A stretch of DNA of 64,000 nt from Gammaproteobacteria bacterium (GTDB lineage Bacteria; Pseudomonadota; Gammaproteobacteria; Steroidobacterales; Steroidobacteraceae): the NCBI GenBank assembly GCA_028293745.1, contig JAQGOF010000151.1:1-64000 (forward strand), given 5' to 3'. Within the stretch, counting starts at the first letter, position 1, and each line of letters starts with the position of its first letter. The notes below the pieces were generated by a model. The model worked only from the letters and a program-made list of their open reading frames with translations. It was not told the DNA's origin and did not search any database. The position numbers and the translations under genes were made by a program. Positions 19,522 to 26,941 of this stretch are shown piece after piece.

Positions 19522-19838
19522 GAAGGTTCCATTCCAGGTGGGTGGGCGGCGGAACCTGCCGGCAAGCGACAAGTCGCCAGGCCCACAAGCTTGCCGATGA
19601 CCTGGGCGATGAGCACGATCTCACCGTGATGCGGGTGAAAGCGCAAGTGCACCACGATACGCTTTCAACCGACTTCAGCCTCCTGCTGGCACTGATCGAC
19701 CGGCGCCGTAGCGAGTTGCGGGACGAGGCGGTCAGCCGCGGCCGCCAACTGTACGAAGAAAAGCCTCGTGCGTTTGCGACGCGCTTCAGCGGTTACTGGG
19801 ACAACTGGCAGCGGAACGCTTCGCCGGGCGCACCGTGA
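19522..19838 (+). pseudogene. CHAD-domain protein relic, carboxy-terminal part only
   Basis: About 100 codons read AHKLADDLGDEHDLTVM and later RFSGYWDNW, the end of a CHAD domain (conserved His domain that binds polyphosphate). Full proteins are about 280-500 residues; here the frame is closed by a stop at 19521 and everything before it is missing. The upstream sequence belongs to the cyoA promoter, on the other strand. A GTG at 19542 could start a short product, but it would lack the amino-terminal helices. It is therefore called a remnant, probably truncated when the cyo operon came to lie beside it. Confidence 0.6.
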
Positions 19839-19930
19839 CCTTGACCAGGGGAAATTTGGCGCACCTCATGTCGAAACCGGCGCACCCCGTGCGTCTTTGA
19901 GATGGAAGCCCACGACTCGAGGAGATTGCG

Positions 19931-20701
19931 ATGAGCCAAGGTCAATTCTTCTGGTACGACATCATGACCACCGACACGAAGGCGGCGGCCCGGTTCTATT
20001 CAGCCGTGGTGGGATGGGGCACTCAAGAGCAGGGTGCGGCTGGCAAGGAATACACTCTGTTCACCGTCAACGGCCAGGGCGTGGCGGGGTTGATGCCAAT
20101 CCCCGAAGACGTCGCCCAGCATGGTGCCAAACCCGCCTGGCTTGGGTACATATCCGTCGAAGACGTTGACGCTGCTGCTGCGAAGCTGAAACAGCTGGGC
20201 GGGACGGTTTACCGTGAGCCCCAGACCGTGCCCGGCATCATCCGTTTCGCGGTGGTCTCCGACAACCAGGGCGCGGCTTTCTACGTCGCCCGGGGCCTCG
20301 CCAAGGAAACCATGCCGGAGTTCCCGGTGGACACGGCGGGCACCGTCGGCTGGCGCGAGCTGTACGCCAACGACTGGAAGGCCGCGTTCGCCTTCTATGC
20401 AAACATGTTTGGCTGGACCAAGGCGGACGCCCTCGACATGGGCGAGATGGGCACATACCAGCTCTTTACGACCGGCGGCGGCGCGCCCGTCGGGGGTATG
20501 ATGACGAAGCCGCCCAGCATCCCGCGGCCGTTCTGGGGCTACTACTTCAATGTCCCGGCGATCGATGCCGCAGCGGACCGTGTCAAATCTGCGGGCGGCA
20601 GAATCATGATGGGCCCACACGAGGTACCGGGCGGACAGTGGATTGTCCAATGCGAGGATCCCCAGGGCGCCTACTTCGCACTGGTCGCTCGGAAGCGGTA
20701 G
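19931..20701 (+). CDS. VOC-family protein with two glyoxalase-like domains
   Basis: 256 residues in two tandem vicinal-oxygen-chelate domains, roughly 1-120 and 130-256; the first begins FFWYDIMTTDTKAAARFYSAVVGW and the second GWRELYANDWKAAFAFYANMFGW. This pattern occurs in glyoxalase/bleomycin-resistance-like proteins of unknown substrate. GAGGAG lies 7 bases before the ATG. The gene is followed by two hairpins and is probably monocistronic. No substrate can be assigned. Confidence 0.85.
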   Translation: MSQGQFFWYDIMTTDTKAAARFYSAVVGWGTQEQGAAGKEYTLFTVNGQGVAGLMPIPEDVAQHGAKPAWLGYISVEDVDAAAAKLKQLGGTVYREPQTVPGIIRFAVVSDNQGAAFYVARGLAKETMPEFPVDTAGTVGWRELYANDWKAAFAFYANMFGWTKADALDMGEMGTYQLFTTGGGAPVGGMMTKPPSIPRPFWGYYFNVPAIDAAADRVKSAGGRIMMGPHEVPGGQWIVQCEDPQGAYFALVARKR

Positions 20702-20705
20702 GGGG

Positions 20706-20769
20706 ACGCTCCTCCAGAGTCGCGGGCGGTGGGCACGGAGGAGCGTTAGTTGCTACGAAGGATAGCAAC
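20706..20769 (+). terminator. Two consecutive hairpins after the VOC gene
   Basis: A 10-base perfect inverted repeat (ACGCTCCTCC at 20706-20715 with GGAGGAGCGT at 20737-20746) is followed at once by a 7-base one (GTTGCTA at 20749-20755 with TAGCAAC at 20763-20769). They begin four bases after the VOC stop. There is no U-run, so termination would be weak or factor-assisted; they could instead protect the 3' end of the message. Confidence 0.5.
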
Positions 20770-20792
20770 AGCGCGCCCCCGGAGGCCCGACC

Positions 20793-21935
20793 ATGGCTCG
20801 TCAACTTGCCGCACACCGCGCCGGACTGTCCCGCACGAAGGCTGTCCGCTACGCTGTCGTCGGATTGGGTCACATCGCACAGGCCGCTGTGTTGCCGGCT
20901 TTCAAGCATGCGCGCCGCAACAGTGTCCTGGCGGCGCTCGTGTCGGGCGAGCCGAAAAAGCTCGATACTCTTGGCCGTCGTTACCGCGTAGAGCGTTTGT
21001 GCGGCTATGACGAAGCCGACGAGCTCTTCGGGAGCGGAGAGATCGATGCGGTCTACATCGCCCTGCCAAACAACATGCACACGGAGTTTGCGGTTCGGGC
21101 AGCCCGCGCAGGCCTGCACGTTCTGTGCGAGAAACCGATGGCCGTCACGGTGCGCGAATGTGAGCAAATGATACGTGCGACGACGCAGGCGAACGTCAAA
21201 CTGATGATCGCCTACCGACTCCATTTCGAACGCGCGAATCTGGAGGCCGCAAGGCTCGCGCGCGCAGGCACGCTCGGTGAGCTGCGCTTCTTCAGCTCAG
21301 ATTTCTCCATGCAGGTGAGGGAAGACAACATCCGTCTGGAACGAGCCAAGGGCGGCGGGCCGCTGTATGACATCGGCATCTATTGCATCAACGCGGCGCG
21401 TCACACCCTCTCGGAAGATCCGCTCGAGGTCTGGGCCACCGCGGCCAAGAGCCGTGACCCTCGCTTCCGGGAGGTCGATGAGACTGTAGTGGGCGCCATG
21501 CGCTTCAAAGACGAGCGGCTCGCAAGCTTCACGTGCAGCTTTGGAGCCGCCGACCGCTCCACGTACGCAGTGACCGGCACGCGCGGCAGTATCACTTTGG
21601 ACCCTGCGTACGAGTATGCCGAAGGGCTTGCGTATTCGCTCAAAGTCGGCGAGCGCAAACGCACGAAGAAGTTCGCCAAGAGTGATCAATTCGCGCCGGA
21701 ACTGCTGTACTTCTCGGACTGCATCCTGAACAACCGCGAGCCGGAGCCCTCGGGTCTGGAAGGCCTTGCGGACGTGCGTGTCATCGAAGCCATGCTACGT
21801 TCCATCCGGACTGGCAAACCGGTGACTCTCAAAATGCAGCAGCGCCGCCAGCGGCCGACCATGCGGAAGGAGATTCGACGACCCGCTGTGCCTCGTGAGC
21901 CCAGACTGGTGAATGTCAAGTCGGCGAGTCAATAA
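20793..21935 (+). CDS. Gfo/Idh/MocA-family NAD(P)-dependent oxidoreductase
   Basis: 380 residues. The Rossmann motif is YAVVGLGHIAQ (residues 20-30), the catalytic Lys lies in LCEKPMAV, and the second domain has GGGPLYDIGIYCINAAR, as in glucose-fructose oxidoreductase-like enzymes. The family oxidises or reduces sugars and sugar derivatives. The last 45 residues are basic and Pro/Arg-rich (QQRRQRPTMRKEIRRP), an unusual tail. GGAGG lies 7 bases before the ATG. No signal peptide, so cytoplasmic. Substrate unknown. Confidence 0.88.
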   Translation: MARQLAAHRAGLSRTKAVRYAVVGLGHIAQAAVLPAFKHARRNSVLAALVSGEPKKLDTLGRRYRVERLCGYDEADELFGSGEIDAVYIALPNNMHTEFAVRAARAGLHVLCEKPMAVTVRECEQMIRATTQANVKLMIAYRLHFERANLEAARLARAGTLGELRFFSSDFSMQVREDNIRLERAKGGGPLYDIGIYCINAARHTLSEDPLEVWATAAKSRDPRFREVDETVVGAMRFKDERLASFTCSFGAADRSTYAVTGTRGSITLDPAYEYAEGLAYSLKVGERKRTKKFAKSDQFAPELLYFSDCILNNREPEPSGLEGLADVRVIEAMLRSIRTGKPVTLKMQQRRQRPTMRKEIRRPAVPREPRLVNVKSASQ

Positions 21936-21998
21936 GCACTGTTCTGGTGCGATAACCCTGCACCGACGCCTCGCACGGCTATGGTGTAGTCTCGCCTG

Positions 21999-22694
21999 AT
22001 GACAAACATCCATCTGATTGGCGGCGAGAAGGGTGGCGTGGGCAAATCCGTCGTTGCACGGCTGCTCGCGCAATATTTCATTGATCACTCGATACCGTTT
22101 CTCGGCTTCGACTCGGACCGGTCGCATGGCGCGCTGCTGCGGTTTTATGCAGGTTATGCGTCTGCGGTCGTGATCGATCGGTACGAGAGCCTGGACGCCA
22201 TTGTCGAAGCGGCCGCTGAGCAGCCGGAGCGCCGGGTGGTAGTGGACCTGGCGGCGCAGACCCAGGAGCCGCTCATGAAGTGGATGGACGAGTCGCAGCT
22301 CCTGGACGTCGCGCCGGAGATCGGACTGCAGATCCGCTACTGGCACGTGATGGATTCCGGCAAGGATTGCGTCGATCTGTTGAAGCTGCTGTTGGATCGA
22401 TACGAGCAACGGCTGCACTACGTGATCGTGCAGAACCAGCTGCGCGGGGATCAATTCGACATCCTCAAAGCATCAGGCTTGCTCGGGCGGGCACAGGTCC
22501 TGGGTGCCAAAGTCGTTGTCATCAAACGGTTGCAGGAAGCGGCGATGACCAAGATCGATGGCACCAGCAGCAGCTTCTGGGCAGCCACCCAGAAGCCCGA
22601 GGCAGGCGCCGCGCCTCTTGGAATCCTGGAGCGGCAGCGGCTGAGGACCTGGCTGGCCAGTGCCTACGAGGCGATTCGAGCAGTTGATCCCTGA
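21999..22694 (+). CDS. ParA/MobD-like P-loop ATPase
   Basis: 231 residues with a deviant Walker A motif KGGVGKS at residues 11-17, the two-lysine form of the ParA/MinD superfamily, and an acidic strand (RVVVDLAAQ) in the place of the second motif. Compared with chromosomal ParA it is short and has no parB neighbour. It resembles mobilisation-type (MobD/TraL) ATPases more than segregation proteins. It converges on the OFA transporter gene and overlaps it by 31 bases. Function unassigned. Confidence 0.7.
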   Translation: MTNIHLIGGEKGGVGKSVVARLLAQYFIDHSIPFLGFDSDRSHGALLRFYAGYASAVVIDRYESLDAIVEAAAEQPERRVVVDLAAQTQEPLMKWMDESQLLDVAPEIGLQIRYWHVMDSGKDCVDLLKLLLDRYEQRLHYVIVQNQLRGDQFDILKASGLLGRAQVLGAKVVVIKRLQEAAMTKIDGTSSSFWAATQKPEAGAAPLGILERQRLRTWLASAYEAIRAVDP

Positions 22695-24166
22695 GTGGTG
22701 GCCTGCTGACCGGCAGCCGGCTCGCGGTAGTGATATCGCTCGTTGACCTGCCGCATGGCCAGATTGCACAGCAATCCCACAACCAACAGGCCGCACATGA
22801 TGTACATCGTCGTCGAATAGGCCTGCGCCGGTGCCACGCCACTGTCGATCTGGTGCTGGCGGATGTAGTTCACCAACACCGGGCCGAGCACACCCGCAGC
22901 CGACCAGGCGGTCAGCACCCGGCCGTGAATCGCGCCCACATTGATGGTTCCAAACATGTCGCGCAAGTAGGCCGGGATTGTCGAGAAACCGCCGCCATAC
23001 AGCGAAATGATGATGGCAAAGGCGCCAATGAACAGAGTGATCGAGCCGAGCTTGCCGGCCATTGGGACCAGTGAATAGAGCGCGATGCCGAGCACGAAGA
23101 TCAGTGTGTAGGTGTTTCGCCGCCCGAGGTAGTCGGACGTCCACGCCCACAGGAATCGTCCGCCCATGTTGAAGAGACTGAGCAGACCCACGAAGCCGGC
23201 GGCACCGGCCGGCGAGACCACACTCCCGAACATCTCCTGGATCATGGGCGAGGCCTGGCTGAGCACGCCAATTCCAGCGGTGACGTTCATGCACAACACT
23301 CCCCACAGAAGCCAGAATTGCGGAGTGCGCCATGCGATGTTGACCAGGACATTGGCGCTCGTCACGAGCTTGTTCGGTTGCGCCGGGGGAACCCAGCGTT
23401 CGGGCCTCCAATCGGGGGCGGGTACCCGCACCGCGGAAGCACCAATCATCATCAAGGCAAAATACAGGACGCCCATCGTGACGAAGGTCTTGAGTACGCC
23501 GTTCGCTGTAGCGGTTCTGAACTGCTCCATCAGAAACAACGAAAGCGGCGCTGCGATGATCGCGCCACCGCCGAATCCCATAATGGCCAAACCCGTGGCC
23601 ATGCCCGGCCGATCGGGGAACCACTTGATCAACGTCGAAACTGGCGAGATGTAGCCGATGCCGAGCCCACATCCACCCAACACGCCGTAGCCGAGATAGA
23701 GGAGCCAGATCTCGTGCAGACGGATGCCGATGGCCGATACGAGGAAGCCTCCACCGAAGCACAGGGCCGCCGCGAACATGGCCTTGCGCGGGCCAACCCT
23801 CTCGACCCACCGCCCGAACACGGCCGCTGACAGGCCGAGAAGGACAATGGCGATCGAGAAGATCCAGCCGACCTCGCTCAGACTCCAATCGCCGGGCCCC
23901 GACTGGCTGATGCCAATCTGCCGGGTCAGCGGCAGGTTGAAAGTTGAAAATGCATACGCCGAGCCGATCGACAGGTGCACCGCAAGCGCGGCCAACGGCA
24001 CCCGCGAGCGGTTATAACCCGGAGGCGCGACAATACTTCGCCGGTCCAGAAAGCCAGGCTCATCCCGGTATGGGTCACCGTTGCTGCGATATTCGAGTCG
24101 TCGCGGAACCGCGCGACGCGGGCCACTGACTTCGCCCACTCTTTCGGGAAATTTCGAGGACATCAT
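22664..24166 (-). CDS. OFA-family MFS transporter (oxalate/formate antiporter type)
   Basis: 500 residues with about 12 membrane segments. The pattern SIGSAYAFSTFNLPLTRQIG, GRWVERVGPRKAM and GYGVLGGCGLGIGYISPVSTLIKWFPDRPG is that of the oxalate:formate antiporter family. It faces away from an oxalate decarboxylase gene, so an oxalate or formate substrate is likely; related members carry other small acids. The start ATG-ATG pair has GGAG just before it. The 236-base divergent region holds a palindrome and tandem repeats. Confidence 0.87.
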   Translation of the reverse strand: MMSSKFPERVGEVSGPRRAVPRRLEYRSNGDPYRDEPGFLDRRSIVAPPGYNRSRVPLAALAVHLSIGSAYAFSTFNLPLTRQIGISQSGPGDWSLSEVGWIFSIAIVLLGLSAAVFGRWVERVGPRKAMFAAALCFGGGFLVSAIGIRLHEIWLLYLGYGVLGGCGLGIGYISPVSTLIKWFPDRPGMATGLAIMGFGGGAIIAAPLSLFLMEQFRTATANGVLKTFVTMGVLYFALMMIGASAVRVPAPDWRPERWVPPAQPNKLVTSANVLVNIAWRTPQFWLLWGVLCMNVTAGIGVLSQASPMIQEMFGSVVSPAGAAGFVGLLSLFNMGGRFLWAWTSDYLGRRNTYTLIFVLGIALYSLVPMAGKLGSITLFIGAFAIIISLYGGGFSTIPAYLRDMFGTINVGAIHGRVLTAWSAAGVLGPVLVNYIRQHQIDSGVAPAQAYSTTMYIMCGLLVVGLLCNLAMRQVNERYHYREPAAGQQATTQGSTARIAS

Positions 24167-24288
24167 GTTCTCCAGATCTCATGACCGATGGGCAGCAGAT
24201 CCGTTGCGCTGCCGGCTCGCAGAGTCTCCTGCCCGAACCGATTGCGCTCGTGCGGCGTTGCGATTGCGTTTCGCGATTTGCAGATTGT

Positions 24289-24302
24289 GTTTCACTTGAA
24301 AT
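24289..24302. promoter_or_regulatory. RTTnCAnnTGnAAY palindrome, site A (oxdC)
   Basis: GTTTCACTTGAAAT matches the shared 14-bp palindrome exactly. It lies 101 bases before the oxalate decarboxylase start and 123 bases before the divergent transporter start. Its right half is the first unit of a tandem repeat (24293-24355), so extra half-sites follow on the same helix face. Eight similar sites occur later in the window. Confidence 0.6.
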
Positions 24303-24355
24303 CACGCGGCGCGCGCTTGAAATCCTGCGGCGTGCGCGTGAAATTGCGCGGATAG
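24293..24355 (+). repeat. Three 21-bp tandem repeats in the oxdC promoter
   Basis: Units begin at 24293, 24314 and 24335: CACTTGAAATCACGCGGCGCG, written as the first 20 bases CACTTGAAATCACGCGGCGC; then CGCTTGAAATCCTGCGGCGT; then the weaker CGCGTGAAATTGCGCGGATA. Each carries TGAAAT followed by a GCGG block. The 21-bp period equals two helical turns, typical of arrays of regulator binding sites. Confidence 0.65.
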
Positions 24356-24402
24356 CTGCGCCGCTGAAACTTACTGTCAGCAAATCAATCCTTGGGTGCA
24401 CC

Positions 24403-25659
24403 ATGACTGCTATATCGCGACGTAATATCCTGGTTGGCGCAGCCGCCTCGGCGGCGGCCCTGGGCGTGGTCGGTTCCGCAACAGCAGGCACGTTCGGGAA
24501 CCCGGACTCTCCGCCGGAAGGCCGGATCAACGGCAAGAACCGCACGAGCCTGGACGATCCGGGCCCGCAAAATCCAACGCTGGCGGGCCAGTTCCCCTCG
24601 TTCCAGGATCCACCGGCAACCGATGTCAACGGCATGCCGTTGTTCTGGGCGTCCTTCAACAACGCTCACAAGCGCTTTCAAAACGGCGGCTGGGCGCGCG
24701 AAGTGACGCAAGTCGACTTCGCGATCTCCGAAGATATCGCCGGTGTGAATATGCGGCTCTCCGAGAACGGCATTCGCGAGCTGCACTGGCACCAACAGGC
24801 CGAGTGGGCCATCATGTTGGACGGCAAATGCCGGATCACGATCATCGACGAAGTGGGCCGCCCACAGGTTGCCGACGTGAAGACCGGCGATCTGTGGTAC
24901 TTCCCGCCGGGCCTCCCGCACTCGTTGCAGGGGCTCGGTCCAACGGGCGCAGAGTTCCTGCTCGCATTCGACAACGGCAAGTCGACAGAATTCAACACCC
25001 TGATGCTGACCGACTGGATCGCGCACACGCCGCCGGATGTGCTCGCCCGGAATTTCGGCGTGCCGGCGGATGCCTTCAAGAATATCCCGCTCGATCAGCG
25101 GTGGATCTTCCAGGGCACGGACCCGGGTCCCCTGGCAGCCGACGAGCGTGCGGTGAAATCGGCCAAAGGCGTACCGGCCCATCCATTTGTGTTCTCGCTG
25201 AGCGACCTGCAGCCCACCCGGCAGAACAAGGGCGGTATGGTGCAGATCGCCGACAGTCGCAATTTCAACGTGTCAAAGACAGTTGCTGTTGCAATGGTCA
25301 CCGTCAAGCCGGGCGGGATGCGTGAGCTGCATTGGCATCCAAACGCGGATGAGTGGCAGTACTACATCAAGGGACGCGCCCGGATGACGGTGTTCGACAC
25401 TGGTCCGAGAGCACAAACCGCAGATTTCCGCCCGGGCGACATCGGCTATGTGAAGAAGAGCCTCGGCCACTACGTGCAGAACACGGGCGATACCGATCTG
25501 GTCTTCCTCGAGCTGTTCAAGTCCGACCACTACGCCGAAGTCTCACTATCTGAATGGCTGACCCATGTTCCGCCAGAGCTGGTGACGCAGCACCTGAACA
25601 TCAGTCGTGAAACGCTGGCGCGGTTCCCGAATACCGCCCCAGATCTCATGCCCATCTAG
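24403..25659 (+). CDS. oxdC: Tat-exported oxalate decarboxylase (bicupin)
   Basis: 418 residues. A twin-arginine signal (SRRNILVGAAASAAALG) precedes two cupin domains. Domain 1 has RELHWHQQAEW and PPGLPHS; domain 2 has RELHWHPNADEW and SLGHYVQN: each gives the three His and one Glu that bind Mn. The lid corresponding to SENST of Bacillus OxdC reads TEFNT, keeping the catalytic Glu (residue 196), which favours decarboxylase over oxidase activity. The enzyme turns oxalate into formate and CO2, consuming a proton. An in-frame upstream extension to 24181 has no signal sequence and covers the repeats, so ATG 24403 is chosen. Confidence 0.92.
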   Translation: MTAISRRNILVGAAASAAALGVVGSATAGTFGNPDSPPEGRINGKNRTSLDDPGPQNPTLAGQFPSFQDPPATDVNGMPLFWASFNNAHKRFQNGGWAREVTQVDFAISEDIAGVNMRLSENGIRELHWHQQAEWAIMLDGKCRITIIDEVGRPQVADVKTGDLWYFPPGLPHSLQGLGPTGAEFLLAFDNGKSTEFNTLMLTDWIAHTPPDVLARNFGVPADAFKNIPLDQRWIFQGTDPGPLAADERAVKSAKGVPAHPFVFSLSDLQPTRQNKGGMVQIADSRNFNVSKTVAVAMVTVKPGGMRELHWHPNADEWQYYIKGRARMTVFDTGPRAQTADFRPGDIGYVKKSLGHYVQNTGDTDLVFLELFKSDHYAEVSLSEWLTHVPPELVTQHLNISRETLARFPNTAPDLMPI

Positions 25660-25675
25660 ATCAGTGGAGTTCGCC

Positions 25676-26941
25676 GTGAGTTCCGCCACGACACTGCAGA
25701 CCGAGCTCGCTGCGCGCGATGCGCTCGATGGACGCCGCAAAGGTGTCGTGGCATTCCTCCCCTTGGCCGGGCCCGCAATCATGGCGTCCGTCGGCTACAT
25801 GGACCCGGGTAACTTCGCGACGAACATCCAGGCGGGCTCGACCTACGGCTACCAGCTGCTGTGGGTCGTGCTGCTCGCGAATCTGGGCGCCATGCTGTTC
25901 CAGGCCATGTCTGCCAAAGTGGGTATCGTCACGCGGCACAATCTCGCAGAGCTCTGCAGGCAACAATTCTCACGGCGGATCGTTGTCAGTATGTGGGTCG
26001 CGTCGGAGGTTGCCGCGATGGCCACTGACCTTGCTGAGTTCCTCGGCGGGGCGCTGGGAATCTCCTTACTGTTCCATCTCTCGTTGCTATGTGGGTTGAG
26101 TATCACCGCTGTCGTGACGTTTGCAGTTCTGCAGCTCGACAAGAGGGGTTTCCGTCCACTCGAACGGGTGATCACTGCGCTCGTCGGTGTGGTCGGCCTC
26201 AGCTGTCTCTGCGAGGTCGTATTCGCATCTCCCGACTGGCACGCCGCGCTCTTTCATACCGTTGTCCCGCAATTGCATGATCGGTCCGCCCTCACGCTGG
26301 CGGCCGGGATCATCGGCGCGACAATCATGCCGCACACGCTTTACCTGCATTCGGGGTTGACGCAGAACAGGATGCCCGCGCGCAACGACCGCGAACGGCG
26401 TGGCCTGTTGCGATTCTCGAATAAGGAGGTCGTGATCGCACTCAGCTTCGCTGGACTGGTCAACCTTGCAATGGTCATGATGTCCGCTTCCGTGTTCAGC
26501 AAGTCGGCACCGGGCATCGCGGATATCAGTGTGGCGTATCACGCGCTCGTTCCGGCGCTCGGTGTCGGTGCGGCAGGCATGTTTCTGGTCGCACTAATAG
26601 CGTCCGGGATCTCCAGCTCGGTAATCGGAACGATGGCCGGCCAGGTGATCATGCAGGGCTTCGTTGGCTTCAGCATTCCGATCTGGGTGCGTCGCGTGAT
26701 CACTATGGCGCCCGCCTTTGTCGTTGCGCTCAGCTGCAATACGATGACCGCGATGCTGCTCAGCCAGGTGGTACTGAGCTTTGTCCTGCCACTGCCGATG
26801 ATCGCGCTCCTGGTGTTGTCGTCGCGAAAATCGGTGATGGGGAACTTCGTGACGGGCAAGGGGACAGCGTTTGCGGCAGTTCTGACCACGGTCCTGGTCG
26901 TGCTGCTGAACGTCGTGCTGATCAGGCAGATGTTGTCTTAG
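25676..26941 (+). CDS. mntH: NRAMP-family Mn2+/H+ transporter
   Basis: 421 residues, about 11 membrane segments. The metal-binding motifs DPGN (residues 43-46) and MPH (218-220) are both intact, so it should import divalent Mn or Fe with protons. The start is GTG 25676 with GGAG six bases upstream; longer forms would run inside oxdC. It follows oxdC by 16 bases, and oxalate decarboxylase needs Mn, so a dedicated cofactor supply is a reasonable inference. The stop overlaps the convergent molybdenum-subunit gene by four bases. Confidence 0.93.
   Translation: MSSATTLQTELAARDALDGRRKGVVAFLPLAGPAIMASVGYMDPGNFATNIQAGSTYGYQLLWVVLLANLGAMLFQAMSAKVGIVTRHNLAELCRQQFSRRIVVSMWVASEVAAMATDLAEFLGGALGISLLFHLSLLCGLSITAVVTFAVLQLDKRGFRPLERVITALVGVVGLSCLCEVVFASPDWHAALFHTVVPQLHDRSALTLAAGIIGATIMPHTLYLHSGLTQNRMPARNDRERRGLLRFSNKEVVIALSFAGLVNLAMVMMSASVFSKSAPGIADISVAYHALVPALGVGAAGMFLVALIASGISSSVIGTMAGQVIMQGFVGFSIPIWVRRVITMAPAFVVALSCNTMTAMLLSQVVLSFVLPLPMIALLVLSSRKSVMGNFVTGKGTAFAAVLTTVLVVLLNVVLIRQMLS

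Noticed and set aside
19449-19655. Minus-strand frame overlapping cyoA start
   Set aside because: It is the shadow of the CHAD relic and has no ribosome site or recognisable domain.
24181-24402. Longer oxalate decarboxylase start at 24181
   Set aside because: It would bury the Tat signal and cover the palindrome and tandem repeats; no homology in the extra residues.
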